DNA of 64,000 bases from Candidatus Gastranaerophilales bacterium (GTDB taxonomy: Bacteria > Cyanobacteriota > Vampirovibrionia > Gastranaerophilales > JAILCC01). Both the position numbers and the translations under genes were made by a program. Where the stretch lies: NCBI GenBank assembly GCA_028696075.1, contig JAQVHS010000002.1, positions 37,701-101,700 on the forward strand, given 5' to 3'. Every line of letters starts with the position of its first letter. Within the stretch, counting starts at the first letter, position 1. This document shows positions 26,681-36,713 of the stretch, one piece after another. Under the pieces are notes generated by a model. That model did no database searches. It saw nothing but the letters and a program-made list of their open reading frames with translations, and was not told where the DNA came from.

Positions 26681-28126
26681 CTATACTCCGGGGATTTCAT
26701 GCAACCTTATAAAGTTTGTTGTTTTGCCTCTTGCAAGTTCAGGGATAGAACCCGTGATAATAATTTTGTCATTGGATTTGTATCCCAGCGTCTTAACCAG
26801 TAAATTATTAATAAGTTTAACAGTTTCGCGGTTCATTTCAATCTTACAGTCAAATAATACAGGGAATACATCTCTGTATAAATTCATTTGCCGGCAAGCT
26901 GCTTCATTTTCACAAAGCGCATATATCGGTACAGACGGCTTCCCTTTTGAAAGTAAACTTGGAGTGTACCCTGAAGCTGTAAACGCCAGGATTGCTTTTA
27001 TGTCAATTTTTTCAATCATCTTCATAATAGCAGAGCAAATTGCTTGTGCATCAGGGTTATTAATCTGCCGCATTTCGGCAGGGTAATAGTTTCTGCTGAT
27101 AACATCGCTGTTTTCAACGTTTTTAGCAATCTGTGCCATCATCTCCACTGCTTTAACAGGGTATTTGCCGATGGTTGTTTCTTCACTCAACATCACGGCA
27201 TCAGTACCGTCAATAATAGCATTTGCAACGTCAGAAGCTTCTGCCCTTGTCGGCATAGGCTGCTCTACCATTGATTCAAGCATTTGGGTTGCTACAATAA
27301 CTACTTTTTTCTGCGCATTAGCTGCTTTGATAATCTTTTTTTGTACCAAAGGCACCTTTTCGGGTGAAATTTCTATGCCAAGGTCACCCCTTGCCACCAT
27401 AATACCTTCAGATACGGTGATTATAGAGTCAAGATTGTCTATTGCCTGCGGTTTTTCAATTTTTGATATGATGGGAATGTTTTTACCAAAAACCTCCAGT
27501 ATATTTTTAGCCTTAATTACATCGTCTTTTGAGCGGACAAAAGAAAGCGCAATATAATCGACTTCATTATCAACCGAGAATTTAATATAATCTACATCAC
27601 GCTTTGTAATAGCTGAAATACTCAAAGTAGAACCCGGGATATTAAGCCCTTTCCTTGATTTTAAAATACCGCCGTTAACGACAACGGCTTTTGCATAATC
27701 AGGCTCTGTACCGGTAACTCTGAATTCAAGCCTGCCGTCATCAAGCAATAATCTATCACCGGATTTTACGTCTTTTACAATACCTTCATAATCAACCGGA
27801 ATTATATTTTCACCTTTTTGTTCCATCTGGGGTTTTATAATCAATTCCTGATTAACCTTAAGTTCGATAGGATTGTCAAGATTTCCGACTCTGATTTTAG
27901 GTCCTTGTAAATCCAATACAACCGGAATAAACCTTCCGAGTTCTTTTGATATTTTTCTTATGGTTTGTAATCTGTGTAAATGTACCTCAGGAGTTTCATG
28001 CGATGAATTCAGGCGGAACATCGTAGTTCCCGCCAAAATTAATTCTTTAATCACCTCTTCGCTATCGCTGGCAGGACCTATGGTTGCCACGATTTTTGTC
28101 TTTATAAATTCTTCTTTTTTAATCAT
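26681..28126 (-). CDS. pyk: Pyruvate kinase
   Basis: Last step of glycolysis: phosphoenolpyruvate plus ADP to pyruvate plus ATP. 481 residues, typical length, without the extra C-terminal PEP-utiliser domain. Motifs: [29 protein letters not shown] (the usual MNFSHG-type loop is altered), the signature with catalytic lysine in [25 protein letters not shown], and ATQMLESM with [13 protein letters not shown]. It overlaps clpC by eight bases (ATGATTAA). Confidence 0.96.
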   Translation of the reverse strand: MIKKEEFIKTKIVATIGPASDSEEVIKELILAGTTMFRLNSSHETPEVHLHRLQTIRKISKELGRFIPVVLDLQGPKIRVGNLDNPIELKVNQELIIKPQMEQKGENIIPVDYEGIVKDVKSGDRLLLDDGRLEFRVTGTEPDYAKAVVVNGGILKSRKGLNIPGSTLSISAITKRDVDYIKFSVDNEVDYIALSFVRSKDDVIKAKNILEVFGKNIPIISKIEKPQAIDNLDSIITVSEGIMVARGDLGIEISPEKVPLVQKKIIKAANAQKKVVIVATQMLESMVEQPMPTRAEASDVANAIIDGTDAVMLSEETTIGKYPVKAVEMMAQIAKNVENSDVISRNYYPAEMRQINNPDAQAICSAIMKMIEKIDIKAILAFTASGYTPSLLSKGKPSVPIYALCENEAACRQMNLYRDVFPVLFDCKIEMNRETVKLINNLLVKTLGYKSNDKIIITGSIPELARGKTTNFIRLHEIPGV

Positions 28127-30674
28127 TCTTCTCTTCTGCCATTTCTGCTTCTTTTATCTCTTTTTCCTTCTTTTTCTTTTCTGCAGTGACAGGCTCCGAC
28201 TCTGATTCGGAATATATATGTCCGAATTTAATCATATCGTCCTCAATGTTTAAACCGATACAGTCCCCATGCCTGTAATGCCCCGTCAATATCTCCTCTG
28301 CAATGGGGTCTTCAATTTTCTTTTGAATAACCCTTCTTAAAGGTCTTGCACCGTATGTAGGACTATAGCCCTTTTCTGCAAGCCAATCTTTTACTTCATC
28401 AGGAACCTGCAGGCAAAGCTCTTGTTCGCCCAAGCGTTTAACAAGGTCTTTAAGCATAATCTCAACAATTTTCCTGATTTCTTCTTTTGTTAAGTGAGCA
28501 AATACAATAGTATCATCAAGCCTGTTTAAAAATTCAGGTTTAAAGAACTTCTTCATTTCTTCGCTTACCGTATCTTTAAGTCTTTCATAGCGGCTCTTAG
28601 CCTCATCGTTTGCAACGGCAAAACCAAGCTGTGAATTATTTTCTATCATTGTTGCACCAACGTTTGAAGTCATAATAATAATAGTATTTTTAAAGTTAAC
28701 GTGTCTTCCTCTTGAATCGGTCAATCTGCCGTCATCAAGAATTTGCAGCATTAAGTTAAACACATCGGGGTGTGCCTTTTCAATTTCGTCAAATAAAATA
28801 ACGCTGTAAGGTTTTTTCCTGATGGTTTCTGTTAGCTGTCCGCCTTCGTTGTAGCCGACATAACCCGGAGGAGAACCGATAAGTTTGCTGGTAGAGTGTT
28901 TTTCCATAAATTCTGACATATCAACCCGCACCATATTATCTTCAGAGCCAAACATTGCTTCTGCCAAAGCTTTTGCAAGTTCTGTTTTACCAACCCCCGT
29001 AGGACCGGAGAAAATAAAGCTTCCGATTGGTCTGTTAGGACTTTTTAAACCGACTCTGGCTCTTCTTATGGCTTTGGCAATAGAAATAACAGCCTGGTCT
29101 TGTCCGATAACTCTTTGGTGGAGGGTATCTTCAAGTTTAAGCAATCTTTCGCCTTCGCCCTCGGTAATTTTTTGGACGGGAATACCTGTCCAGGTGCTTA
29201 CAATATTGGCAACCTCTTCTGCCGTAACCGTAGCTTTATTTTGTTCCTGCTCCAGTTTCCATTTTGCCTGCAAATCTCTTATCTGTTCTTTTAAATCAGC
29301 TTCTTCATCACGCAGCTGGCTTGCCCTGTCAAATTCCTGATTTCTGATTGCAAGTTCTTTTTGTCTTGAAATATCTTTTAATTTTTTCTCAAGTTCCCTG
29401 CCTTCAGGGGGAAGCCCCGAAGCTCTCAATCTTACTCTTGAGCTTGCTTCGTCAATCAAATCTACTGCCTTATCGGGCAAAAATCTGTCAGTAATATATT
29501 TATCGGACAGAACAGCTGCCGCAATAATGGCTTCGTCGGAAATATATAATTTGTGGTGTTCTTCGTATTTGGATTTTAATCCTCTTACAATCTCGATAGT
29601 ATCATCGACAGAAGGCTGCTCTACGTAAACAGGTTGGAATCTTCTTTCCAAAGCAGCATCTTTTTCAACGTACTTTCTGTATTCATCAAGAGTAGTTGCC
29701 CCGATAACCTGCAGTTCGCCCCTTGATAACACGGGTTTCAAAATATTAGCGGCATCAATGGCGCCTTCTGCAGCGCCTGCGCCTATTAAAGTATGCATTT
29801 CATCTATAATCAAAATAACGTTGCCGTTAGCTCTGATTTCATCCATTATTTTCTTTAAACGTTCTTCAAATTCGCCGCGGTATTTTGTACCTGCAACCAA
29901 AAGCCCCATATCAAGCTGGATAAGCTTCTTATCTTCCAAAATATCCGGTACTTCATGGTTTACAATTCTAAGTGCAAGCCCTTCTGCGATGGCAGTTTTA
30001 CCTACGCCGGGCTCACCGATAAGAACGGGATTATTTTTTGTCCTTCTGCCCAGAATTTGAATAACTCTTTCTATCTCTTTTTCTCTGCCGACAACAGGAT
30101 CTAAACGCAATTCCTGTGCAGCTAATGTAAGATTAGTTCCAAACTCGTCCAAAGAAGGTGTCTTTGCCTTGCCTCCGGATACGGTGGCAGCCGTTGCAGG
30201 ACCTGAACCCTGAGAACCGCCTCCTGCTGAAGTTGATTTTGTTTCACCAAGCATTTTAACAACATTACTTCTGACTTTATTCAGGTCAAGCCCGAGATTT
30301 TCTATAACTTTTGCAGCAACCCCTTCGCCTTCCCTTATTAATCCTAAAAGCAAGTGTTCCGTTCCTATATAGCTATGCCCAAGCTGTCTTGCTTCATCCC
30401 AGGACAATTCCAAAACCCGTTTAGCACGAGGGGTAAACGGAATTTCAACGGCAACAAAGCCTGACCCTCTGCCGATAATTTTTTCAACTTCGGCTCTGGC
30501 ATCTTTAAGGGTAACTCCCATTGCTTTAAGTGTTTTAGCGGCAACACCCGTGCCTTCGCCTATTAAACCGAGTAAAATTTGTTCTGTACCAACGAAATTA
30601 TGACCTAAATGCCTCGCTTCTTCCTGCGCTAACATTATCACTCTTATTGCCTTTTCGGTAAATCTTTCAAACAT
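28119..30674 (-). CDS. clpC: ATP-dependent Clp protease ATPase subunit ClpC
   Basis: AAA+ unfoldase that feeds ClpP. 851 residues from ATG 30674; GGAGA before it favours this start over the ATG at 30686. Order: two Clp_N repeats (1-145, [20 protein letters not shown] and [20 protein letters not shown]), AAA1 with GEPGVGKTA and IDEMHTL, a UVR/middle domain (about 420-470, [19 protein letters not shown]), AAA2 with [13 protein letters not shown] and LFDEIEKAH, and the ClpP-engaging VGY region. The Clp_N half is close to cyanobacterial ClpC as I remember it, which is a main reason for the lineage call. No CIRCE or CtsR-type operator is seen upstream. Confidence 0.96.
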   Translation of the reverse strand: MFERFTEKAIRVIMLAQEEARHLGHNFVGTEQILLGLIGEGTGVAAKTLKAMGVTLKDARAEVEKIIGRGSGFVAVEIPFTPRAKRVLELSWDEARQLGHSYIGTEHLLLGLIREGEGVAAKVIENLGLDLNKVRSNVVKMLGETKSTSAGGGSQGSGPATAATVSGGKAKTPSLDEFGTNLTLAAQELRLDPVVGREKEIERVIQILGRRTKNNPVLIGEPGVGKTAIAEGLALRIVNHEVPDILEDKKLIQLDMGLLVAGTKYRGEFEERLKKIMDEIRANGNVILIIDEMHTLIGAGAAEGAIDAANILKPVLSRGELQVIGATTLDEYRKYVEKDAALERRFQPVYVEQPSVDDTIEIVRGLKSKYEEHHKLYISDEAIIAAAVLSDKYITDRFLPDKAVDLIDEASSRVRLRASGLPPEGRELEKKLKDISRQKELAIRNQEFDRASQLRDEEADLKEQIRDLQAKWKLEQEQNKATVTAEEVANIVSTWTGIPVQKITEGEGERLLKLEDTLHQRVIGQDQAVISIAKAIRRARVGLKSPNRPIGSFIFSGPTGVGKTELAKALAEAMFGSEDNMVRVDMSEFMEKHSTSKLIGSPPGYVGYNEGGQLTETIRKKPYSVILFDEIEKAHPDVFNLMLQILDDGRLTDSRGRHVNFKNTIIIMTSNVGATMIENNSQLGFAVANDEAKSRYERLKDTVSEEMKKFFKPEFLNRLDDTIVFAHLTKEEIRKIVEIMLKDLVKRLGEQELCLQVPDEVKDWLAEKGYSPTYGARPLRRVIQKKIEDPIAEEILTGHYRHGDCIGLNIEDDMIKFGHIYSESESEPVTAEKKKKEKEIKEAEMAEEKND

Positions 30675-30822
30675 GATAATCTCCATTGAAATATATAGTT
30701 AATTTAATTATACAAGGAAAGTAATAATTTTCAAAAGTTTAATTAATCCTCTTTGAAAAAATACACCAAAACATCCCTTGAATTTAAACCATGTTTTTGT
30801 TAACTTATTATCAAAGGTTAAT

Positions 30823-30846
30823 CGTGAAAAAAATCACATATAAAAT
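30823..30846 (+). promoter_or_regulatory. Promoter of hydCBA with Rex/FNR-type palindrome
   Basis: CGTGA (30823-30827), six A, TCACA (30834-30838) is one base off the perfect TGTGA-N6-TCACA palindrome used by Rex and CRP/FNR proteins. It sits directly before the -10 box TAAAAT (30841-30846), where a bound repressor would block polymerase. A Rex-like half site TTGTTAA lies at 30797-30803. Rex senses the NADH/NAD ratio and controls hydrogenase genes in several anaerobes, so Rex is the favoured reader, by inference. Confidence 0.55.
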
Positions 30847-30880
30847 AAAAATATCACGAAGTATATGAAAAGGAGAAATA

Positions 30881-31381
30881 ATGACACAATTGAAGTCTGC
30901 TGCAACAGTTGATTTCGACCTGATAGATAAAATTTTATCGGAATGCGGGACAAAAAAATCCAATCTTATTGCAGTACTGCAAAAAATTCAAGAAGCTTAT
31001 AAGTACCTTCCTGAAGATGCCATGACTTATGTAGCGGGAAAGATAGGACTTTCGCCTGCAAGCGTCTATGGTGTCGCAACATTTTACAGCTTGTTCAGTC
31101 TTGACCCTAAAGGAAAATACGAAGTAAAAATCTGTGACGGAACAGCATGCCACGTTAGGGGAAGTCTTCCTGTTTTAGATGCAGTAAGAGGCAAATTAAA
31201 TTTAACGGATAAAAAAATCACCACGGACGACGGCAAATTCACGGTAGAAACAGTGAGTTGTCTTGGGGCTTGCGGTCTGGCGCCTGTAGTAGTAATCAAT
31301 GAAAAAGTTTACCCTCAAATGACAGCCGAAGCAATAAAAATAGTTATAGATACTCTTATTAAAGAAGACAGTGAGGGTTAA
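30881..31381 (+). CDS. hydC: Electron-bifurcating [FeFe] hydrogenase, NuoE-like subunit
   Basis: 166 residues, thioredoxin-like [2Fe-2S] subunit of the trimeric hydrogenase that oxidises NADH and ferredoxin together to make H2. N-terminal helices (about 10-70, IGLSPASVYGVATFYSLFSL) and the four cluster cysteines in CDGTACHVRGS and VSCLGACGLAPVV. AAGGAG precedes the ATG. First gene of a three-gene operon; the stop lies one base before the hydB start. Confidence 0.95.
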   Translation: MTQLKSAATVDFDLIDKILSECGTKKSNLIAVLQKIQEAYKYLPEDAMTYVAGKIGLSPASVYGVATFYSLFSLDPKGKYEVKICDGTACHVRGSLPVLDAVRGKLNLTDKKITTDDGKFTVETVSCLGACGLAPVVVINEKVYPQMTAEAIKIVIDTLIKEDSEG

Positions 31382-31382
31382 A

Positions 31383-33239
31383 ATGGCAGTTATGACGGAT
31401 ATAAAAAAAGAAGCACAAAAGGCAAAAGAAAAAATCAATGCAATGCCTACAAGGGTATTGATTTGTGCAGGTACGGGCTGTGTAGCTAACGGTTCAAAAA
31501 ATGTTATTAAAAAGTTTCAGGAATTAGGATGCGAATGTGCAGACAGAGAGTGCAATTGCAGCAGCAATACTTTCTCAACGGTTATAACAGGATGCCACGG
31601 TTTTTGTGAACAGGGCGTACTGGTTGTAATCCCAAGCCTTGATGTTACTTATGTTAAGGTCAAAGTTGAAGATGTTGAAGAAATTGTAGAAAGCCACATA
31701 AAAGGCGGAAAACCTGTTGAAAGGCTTCTTTATACAGACCCAAAAACAAACGAACACGTGTTTAAAAATGAAAATATTAATTTTTACGCAAAACAAACAA
31801 GAACATCATTGGCAAACTGCGGTGAAATCAACCCCGAATCGGTTGATGAATATCTGGCGGTAGGCGGATACGAAGCGTTAGCGAAAGTTCTTGAAGAAAA
31901 CAATCCTCAAAATGTTATCAAAACCGTAGCGGATAGCGGATTAAGAGGTCGCGGCGGCGGCGGATTTTCTACCGGACGAAAATGGGGATTAATGGCAGCA
32001 GGCGATAAAAAATACGTAATCTGTAACGGTGATGAAGGCGACCCGGGCGCTTTTATGGACAGAAGTATTATGGAAGGCGACCCTCATAAATTAGTGGAGG
32101 GTATGGCTATTGCCGCTTTTGCAACAGGAGCGGACGAAGGTTATATCTATGTCAGAGCGGAGTATCCTCTTGCTATCGCAAGGTTAAGAACCGCTATACA
32201 AGAAGCCGAGGAAAGAAACCTGCTCGGTAAAAATATAATGGGTACAGGGTTTTCATTCGACCTTCACATTAAAGAAGGTGCAGGAGCATTTGTTTGCGGA
32301 GAAGAAACAGCTCTTATCGCTTCAATAGAAGGCGAAAGAGGTATGCCAAGACCCAAACCCCCGTTCCCTGCGGTAAAAGGGTTATTTGGAAAACCGACTA
32401 TTATTAACAACGTAGAAACTTTAGCAAACGTACCTTTGATTATAAAAAAGGGCGCAGGTTGGTTTAAGAGTTTCGGAACATCAACAAGCGCAGGAACGAA
32501 AACGTTTGCGCTTACAGGCGAAGTTAACAATACAGGCCTTATTGAAGTACCTATGGGTACAACTTTAAGGGAAATCATATTCGATATCGGCGGCGGAATC
32601 AGAAACAACAAAAAATTCAAAGCCGTACAAATCGGAGGACCTTCGGGCGGGTGCTTGACAGAAGAGCATCTGGATTTGCCCCTTGATTACGATTCACTTA
32701 TCAGAGCAGGCGCTATGGTAGGTTCCGGCGGATTGGTTGTAATGAATGAAGATACTTGTATCGTAGAAGTCGCAAGATTTTTCATGAATTTCACCCAAAA
32801 CGAATCTTGCGGCAAATGTGTTCCTTGTCGTGAAGGTACAAAAAACATGTTAAGACTTCTTGAGAAAATCGTTGGCGGTCAGGCTGTAATGGAAGATTTG
32901 GCGCTGCTTGAAGAGCTTGCTCTTGCGGTAAAAGACGGTTCTTTATGCGGTTTGGGCAAAACTGCTCCAAACCCCGTTTTATCAACGCTAAAATATTTCA
33001 GACATGAATATGAAGCGCATATTTTGGAAAAACGCTGCCCTGCAGGGGTTTGCAAAGCCTTCAAAACTATAATAATAGAAGAAGACCTTTGCAAAGGCTG
33101 TACAAAGTGCGCTCGTGTATGCCCTGTAAATGCAATCGAAGGTAAAGTTAAAGAAGTTCACAAAATCAAACAAGAAGCTTGTATCAAGTGCGGCTCTTGT
33201 CTGGCGGCTTGTCCGTTCAAGGCCATCAAGGAGGTTTAA
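31383..33239 (+). CDS. hydB: Electron-bifurcating [FeFe] hydrogenase, NuoF-like flavin subunit
   Basis: 618 residues from ATG 31383 (a GTG frame start at 31371 lies inside hydC and is unlikely). Order: N-terminal thioredoxin-like [2Fe-2S] domain (about 15-100, ICAGTGCVANGS and ITGCHGFCEQG), NADH/FMN-binding core (RGRGGGGFSTGRKWG, NGDEGDPGAFMDRS, VCGEETALIASIEG), the [4Fe-4S] site SCGKCVPCREGTKN, and a C-terminal ferredoxin domain with two [4Fe-4S] clusters (CKGCTKCARVCP and CIKCGSCLAACP). This fits bifurcating hydrogenase beta subunits rather than plain NuoF. Overlapping context with hydC and hydA fixes its role. Confidence 0.96.
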   Translation: MAVMTDIKKEAQKAKEKINAMPTRVLICAGTGCVANGSKNVIKKFQELGCECADRECNCSSNTFSTVITGCHGFCEQGVLVVIPSLDVTYVKVKVEDVEEIVESHIKGGKPVERLLYTDPKTNEHVFKNENINFYAKQTRTSLANCGEINPESVDEYLAVGGYEALAKVLEENNPQNVIKTVADSGLRGRGGGGFSTGRKWGLMAAGDKKYVICNGDEGDPGAFMDRSIMEGDPHKLVEGMAIAAFATGADEGYIYVRAEYPLAIARLRTAIQEAEERNLLGKNIMGTGFSFDLHIKEGAGAFVCGEETALIASIEGERGMPRPKPPFPAVKGLFGKPTIINNVETLANVPLIIKKGAGWFKSFGTSTSAGTKTFALTGEVNNTGLIEVPMGTTLREIIFDIGGGIRNNKKFKAVQIGGPSGGCLTEEHLDLPLDYDSLIRAGAMVGSGGLVVMNEDTCIVEVARFFMNFTQNESCGKCVPCREGTKNMLRLLEKIVGGQAVMEDLALLEELALAVKDGSLCGLGKTAPNPVLSTLKYFRHEYEAHILEKRCPAGVCKAFKTIIIEEDLCKGCTKCARVCPVNAIEGKVKEVHKIKQEACIKCGSCLAACPFKAIKEV

Positions 33240-33244
33240 TTAAA

Positions 33245-35011
33245 ATGTCAGAAGATAAGAAAATTTTATACATAGACGGCAACCCTGTTGAATTCACTAA
33301 TGAAAAAAACTTGCTTGAAGTAATAAGGAAGGCAGGTATTGAAGTTCCAACATTGTGTTACCGCCCCGACCTTACACTATATGGTTCTTGCCGTATGTGT
33401 GTTGTAGAAATCGAAGGCAGAGGAATTCAATCGAGCTGTACAATGCCTCCCGAAGCCGGTTTAAAAGTCCACATTAACACAGAAAGAACAAGACGTGTAA
33501 GAAAAATCTCTTTAGAACTTTTGCTTGCAAACCATAACAGAGAATGTACAATGTGCGAAAAATCGGAAGACTGCGAGCTGCAAAGTCTTGCAAAAAAATA
33601 CGGTATAAGAGATATCAGGTTTGAAAAACAAAAAGAACTTGTGCCTATCGATGCAAGCAGCCCTTCTATAGTAAGAGATGTAAATAAATGTATTCTTTGC
33701 GGCGCTTGTGTAAGAGCTTGTGAAGAAATTCAGGGTTTAGGAATTTTGGGTATTGCAAAAAGAGGTTCAAACTCTGTTGTAACACCCGCCTTTAATAAAA
33801 CAATGCCCGAAGTCGACTGCGTTTACTGCGGACAATGTGTAGCAGTATGTCCTGTAGGCGCATTAACAATTAAAAATGATGTAGAGCAGGTTTGGAATGA
33901 AATTACCAACCCTAAGAAAAAAGTAGTTGCCCAAATAGCGCCTGCCGTAAGGGTTGCAATAGGTGAAGCTTTCGGATTTAACCCCGGTGAAGATACAACC
34001 GGTAAAATTGTTGCCGCACTGAGAAAAATAGGGTTTGACAGAGTATATGATACAAACTTTGCCGCGGATTTAACGATTATGGAAGAAGGCACAGAGTTCG
34101 TAAACCGTTTCAAAAATGGGGGGAAACTTCCTCTGTTCACGAGCTGCTGTCCTGCATGGATAAAATTTGCAGAAACAAAATATCCTGAACTTTTACCATA
34201 TCTTTCAACCTGTAAATCACCCCAACAAATGTTCGGCTCCGTAACTAAAAAGCTTATTTCGGAAGAATTCGGCATAGACAGAAAAGACCTTACGGTTGTG
34301 TCCATCATGCCTTGTACCGCTAAAAAAGCTGAGGCAAAACGTCCTGAATTTGCGGTTGATGATGACCCTGATATAAATTATGTTTTAACTACACAAGAAG
34401 CAGTCAGGATGATTAAAGAAGCAGGGATTGACTTCCAGCACGTTATGTGTGAACTTCCGGATAATCCTTTAGGCTTGTATTCAGGTGCAGGTGTGATTTT
34501 TGGAACATCAGGCGGTGTTTTGGAAGCCGCACTCAGAACAGCATACAAAATTATCACGGGAACAGAGCTTGAAAGTATTGATATCACACCCGCAAGAGGA
34601 CTTGATTTTGTTAAAGAATTTTCTGTTGATATAGCGGGCAATAATTTGAAATTTACTGTAGCAAACACATTAAGTGCGGCAGATAAGGTAATTAAAGATA
34701 TCCTTGCAGGCAAAGCGGATTATGCGATGGTAGAAGTAATGGCTTGTCCGGGCGGATGTATAGCAGGCGGCGGACAACCCGTAAGCTGCAAAAATCCAAA
34801 CATCAAGAAACAACGCTCCGAAGGCTTATATTGCTGCGACCAAAAGTTAGCTATACGCCGCTCCCATGAAAATCAGGATGTTCAAACTGTTTATGAAAAA
34901 TGGCTTGGCGCTCCAAACAGCGAAGAAGCCCACCACAATTTGCATACACATTATCTAAACCGTAAAGAAACATCTTATATGAACGTAGGAAAACAGTTAA
35001 AAACAACATAA
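33245..35011 (+). CDS. hydA: [FeFe] hydrogenase catalytic subunit
   Basis: 588 residues from ATG 33245, which has AAGGAGG upstream; longer frames are not needed. N-terminal plant-type [2Fe-2S] domain (CYRPDLTLYGSCRMCVVEI), a His-Cys3 [4Fe-4S] site (HNRECTMCEKSEDC), two ferredoxin [4Fe-4S] clusters (CILCGACVRACEE, CVYCGQCVAVCP), then the H-cluster domain with all three motifs: TSCCPAWIKF, MPCTAKKAEAKRPEF and MACPGGCIAGGGQP. A small C-terminal domain follows (YEKWLGAPNSEEAHHNLHTH). The full three-gene set implies NADH/ferredoxin-linked H2 production. The HydEFG maturases are not in this window. Confidence 0.97.
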   Translation: MSEDKKILYIDGNPVEFTNEKNLLEVIRKAGIEVPTLCYRPDLTLYGSCRMCVVEIEGRGIQSSCTMPPEAGLKVHINTERTRRVRKISLELLLANHNRECTMCEKSEDCELQSLAKKYGIRDIRFEKQKELVPIDASSPSIVRDVNKCILCGACVRACEEIQGLGILGIAKRGSNSVVTPAFNKTMPEVDCVYCGQCVAVCPVGALTIKNDVEQVWNEITNPKKKVVAQIAPAVRVAIGEAFGFNPGEDTTGKIVAALRKIGFDRVYDTNFAADLTIMEEGTEFVNRFKNGGKLPLFTSCCPAWIKFAETKYPELLPYLSTCKSPQQMFGSVTKKLISEEFGIDRKDLTVVSIMPCTAKKAEAKRPEFAVDDDPDINYVLTTQEAVRMIKEAGIDFQHVMCELPDNPLGLYSGAGVIFGTSGGVLEAALRTAYKIITGTELESIDITPARGLDFVKEFSVDIAGNNLKFTVANTLSAADKVIKDILAGKADYAMVEVMACPGGCIAGGGQPVSCKNPNIKKQRSEGLYCCDQKLAIRRSHENQDVQTVYEKWLGAPNSEEAHHNLHTHYLNRKETSYMNVGKQLKTT

Positions 35012-35014
35012 CTT

Positions 35015-35043
35015 CAAAAGCGGGGCATTTGCCCCGCTTTTTA
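35015..35043 (+). terminator. Rho-independent terminator of hydCBA
   Basis: AAAGCGGGGCA pairs with TGCCCCGCTTT, followed by T residues: an 11-bp GC-rich stem directly after the hydA stop. Confidence 0.9.
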
Positions 35044-35059
35044 TTGAGTAAAATCTTCC

Positions 35060-35183
35060 AAGCTTCCCTAAGCTCTTCACCCCTTCACCTCTTCAACTTA
35101 ATCCTAGCCCTCTCAGCTTCCCAGCCTCCCGGCTGCCAAGCTTCCTTAAGTTCTTCACCCATTCACCTCTTCAACTTAATCCC
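35060..35183. repeat. CT-rich intergenic repeat, two tandem copies
   Basis: Copies at 35060-35104 and 35138-35183 share AAGCTTCC-TAAG-TCTTCACCC-TTCACCTCTTCAACTTAATCC with a few changes. A third copy lies at 39121-39190. Between the two copies is TCAGCTTCCCAGCCTCCCGG. No frame is open. Function unknown; it fills the hydA to CMP-sugar synthetase gap. Confidence 0.75.
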
Positions 35184-35203
35184 GGCTTCTTAATTTAATC
35201 CTC

Positions 35204-35232
35204 TTGTATCAACCTGAAAAATAGATTAAAAT
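35204..35232 (+). promoter_or_regulatory. Leaderless-type promoter of the CMP-sugar synthetase gene
   Basis: TTGTAT (35204-35209), 17-base spacer, TAAAAT (35227-35232), six bases, then ATG 35239. No ribosome binding site at a usable distance. Confidence 0.6.
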
Positions 35233-35238
35233 AAAGGT

Positions 35239-35922
35239 ATGAACATAGTAGCAATAATTCCTGCAAGAGGTGGGTCTAAAAGACTTCCGCATAAGAATAT
35301 CAAGTTGTTGCTGGGCAAGCCCTTAATTGCCTGGTCTATTGAATCTGCCCTAAAATCAAAACTTATCAATAAAGTAGTGGTTTCGACAGATAGCCCTGAA
35401 ATTGCCGATACAGCTAAACAGTACGGAGCACAGGTTCATATAAGACCCGGGGAACTTGCGCAGGATACTACTAAAACAGCCCCTGTCTTGGTTGATGTTG
35501 TTAATATGCTGGAGATAAATTCTTACAAGCCTGATATTATTATTCTTTTGCAGCCTACTTGTCCTGTCAGAGAAGGCGGGCTTGTTGATGAAGCGTTAAG
35601 GATTTTACTTGAAAATAAACAATATGACAGTATTTTCACAGGGTTTCAAAAATGCTATACTATGGCATTATGGAAACTCACACATTCAAATGAAGCTTTG
35701 AATTTGTATGATTATCATTTGCGCCCGAGATGGCAGGATGTTGAAACCAACGAAAAAATAATGGCGGAAGACGGGGCATTTTATGCAATAAGATATGATT
35801 CATTCAGAAAGTATAGTGATTTTATAGGAGAAAAACCATTTATATTAGAAATCCCTAAAACCGTTGATATAGATACACAGGCTGATTTTGACAAAGCCCG
35901 GGAATTATTATTGAAAGGATAA
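35239..35922 (+). CDS. Acylneuraminate (CMP-sialic-type) cytidylyltransferase
   Basis: Activates a nine-carbon or related acidic sugar with CTP for surface glycan or pilin/flagellin decoration. 227 residues, full length for the NeuA/PseF/LegF group. Motifs: IPARGGSKRLPHKNIK (nucleotide loop), VVVSTDSPEIAD, ILLQPTCPVREG and DGAFYAIR. Which sugar it uses cannot be told here; no NeuB-like synthase is in the window. It leads an operon with surE, a pilin-like protein and ruvB. Confidence 0.9.
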   Translation: MNIVAIIPARGGSKRLPHKNIKLLLGKPLIAWSIESALKSKLINKVVVSTDSPEIADTAKQYGAQVHIRPGELAQDTTKTAPVLVDVVNMLEINSYKPDIIILLQPTCPVREGGLVDEALRILLENKQYDSIFTGFQKCYTMALWKLTHSNEALNLYDYHLRPRWQDVETNEKIMAEDGAFYAIRYDSFRKYSDFIGEKPFILEIPKTVDIDTQADFDKARELLLKG

Positions 35923-35924
35923 GT

Positions 35925-36701
35925 ATGAAAATATTAATAGCAAACGATGACGGAATACAGGCATTAGGGATTGCGACCCTTGCAAAAGCGTTATGTAAAG
36001 AACATGAAGTTTATATAATAGCACCGGACCAGGAACGCAGTGCGGCAGGGCATGCATTGACGCTTAATATGCCTTTGAGGGTAGTCGATGTCAATATTGG
36101 TATAGATGTAAAAAAAGCCTGGGCAATATCAGGAACCCCCGGCGATTGCGTAAAAATAGGAGTTACAGCCATTTTGGATGAGAAGCCGGATTTGATTATT
36201 TCAGGTATCAACCATGGTCCCAACCTGGGTTCGGATGTTTTATATTCAGGCACGGTAAGCGCTGCTATGGAAGGCGCTGTGTTGGGCTTCCCCAGTATTG
36301 CGGTTTCTTTGGCGGATTTGTACGGCAATTCTTATAACTTTAACCCTGCAGCTGAATTTATGGCAAAGTTTATTAACAAAATAGACAACATTAACTTCCC
36401 TAAAAAAACCATTCTCAATATTAACATTCCTGCTGCAGAGCTTGAAGATATGAACGGGATAGAAGTTACCAGACTGGGTACAAAAGTTTATACCGATGAA
36501 TATGAAAAACGACTTGACCCGAGAGGTAAAGTATATTACTGGCTTGCAGGCGAAGTTAAGCACGACAGCCAGGAAAAGGGTACTGATATTTATGCCGTAA
36601 GAGATAACAAAATATCAATTACTCCTGTAACATTTGAGATGACTTATACAAGCATTTTGCCCGATTTGGAAGTTGCTTTTTGCAAGTCAAACTGTACTTA
36701 A
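35925..36701 (+). CDS. surE: 5'/3'-nucleotidase SurE
   Basis: Removes phosphate from nucleoside monophosphates, with survival roles in stationary phase. 258 residues. Metal site NDDGIQA at the N-terminus, then APDQERSAAGHALTL, SGTPGDCVKIG, SGINHGPNLGSDVLYSGTVS and AMEGAVLGFPSIAVS, all standard. Starts two bases after the synthetase stop. Confidence 0.96.
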   Translation: MKILIANDDGIQALGIATLAKALCKEHEVYIIAPDQERSAAGHALTLNMPLRVVDVNIGIDVKKAWAISGTPGDCVKIGVTAILDEKPDLIISGINHGPNLGSDVLYSGTVSAAMEGAVLGFPSIAVSLADLYGNSYNFNPAAEFMAKFINKIDNINFPKKTILNINIPAAELEDMNGIEVTRLGTKVYTDEYEKRLDPRGKVYYWLAGEVKHDSQEKGTDIYAVRDNKISITPVTFEMTYTSILPDLEVAFCKSNCT

Positions 36702-36713
36702 GGTGATTGGATT

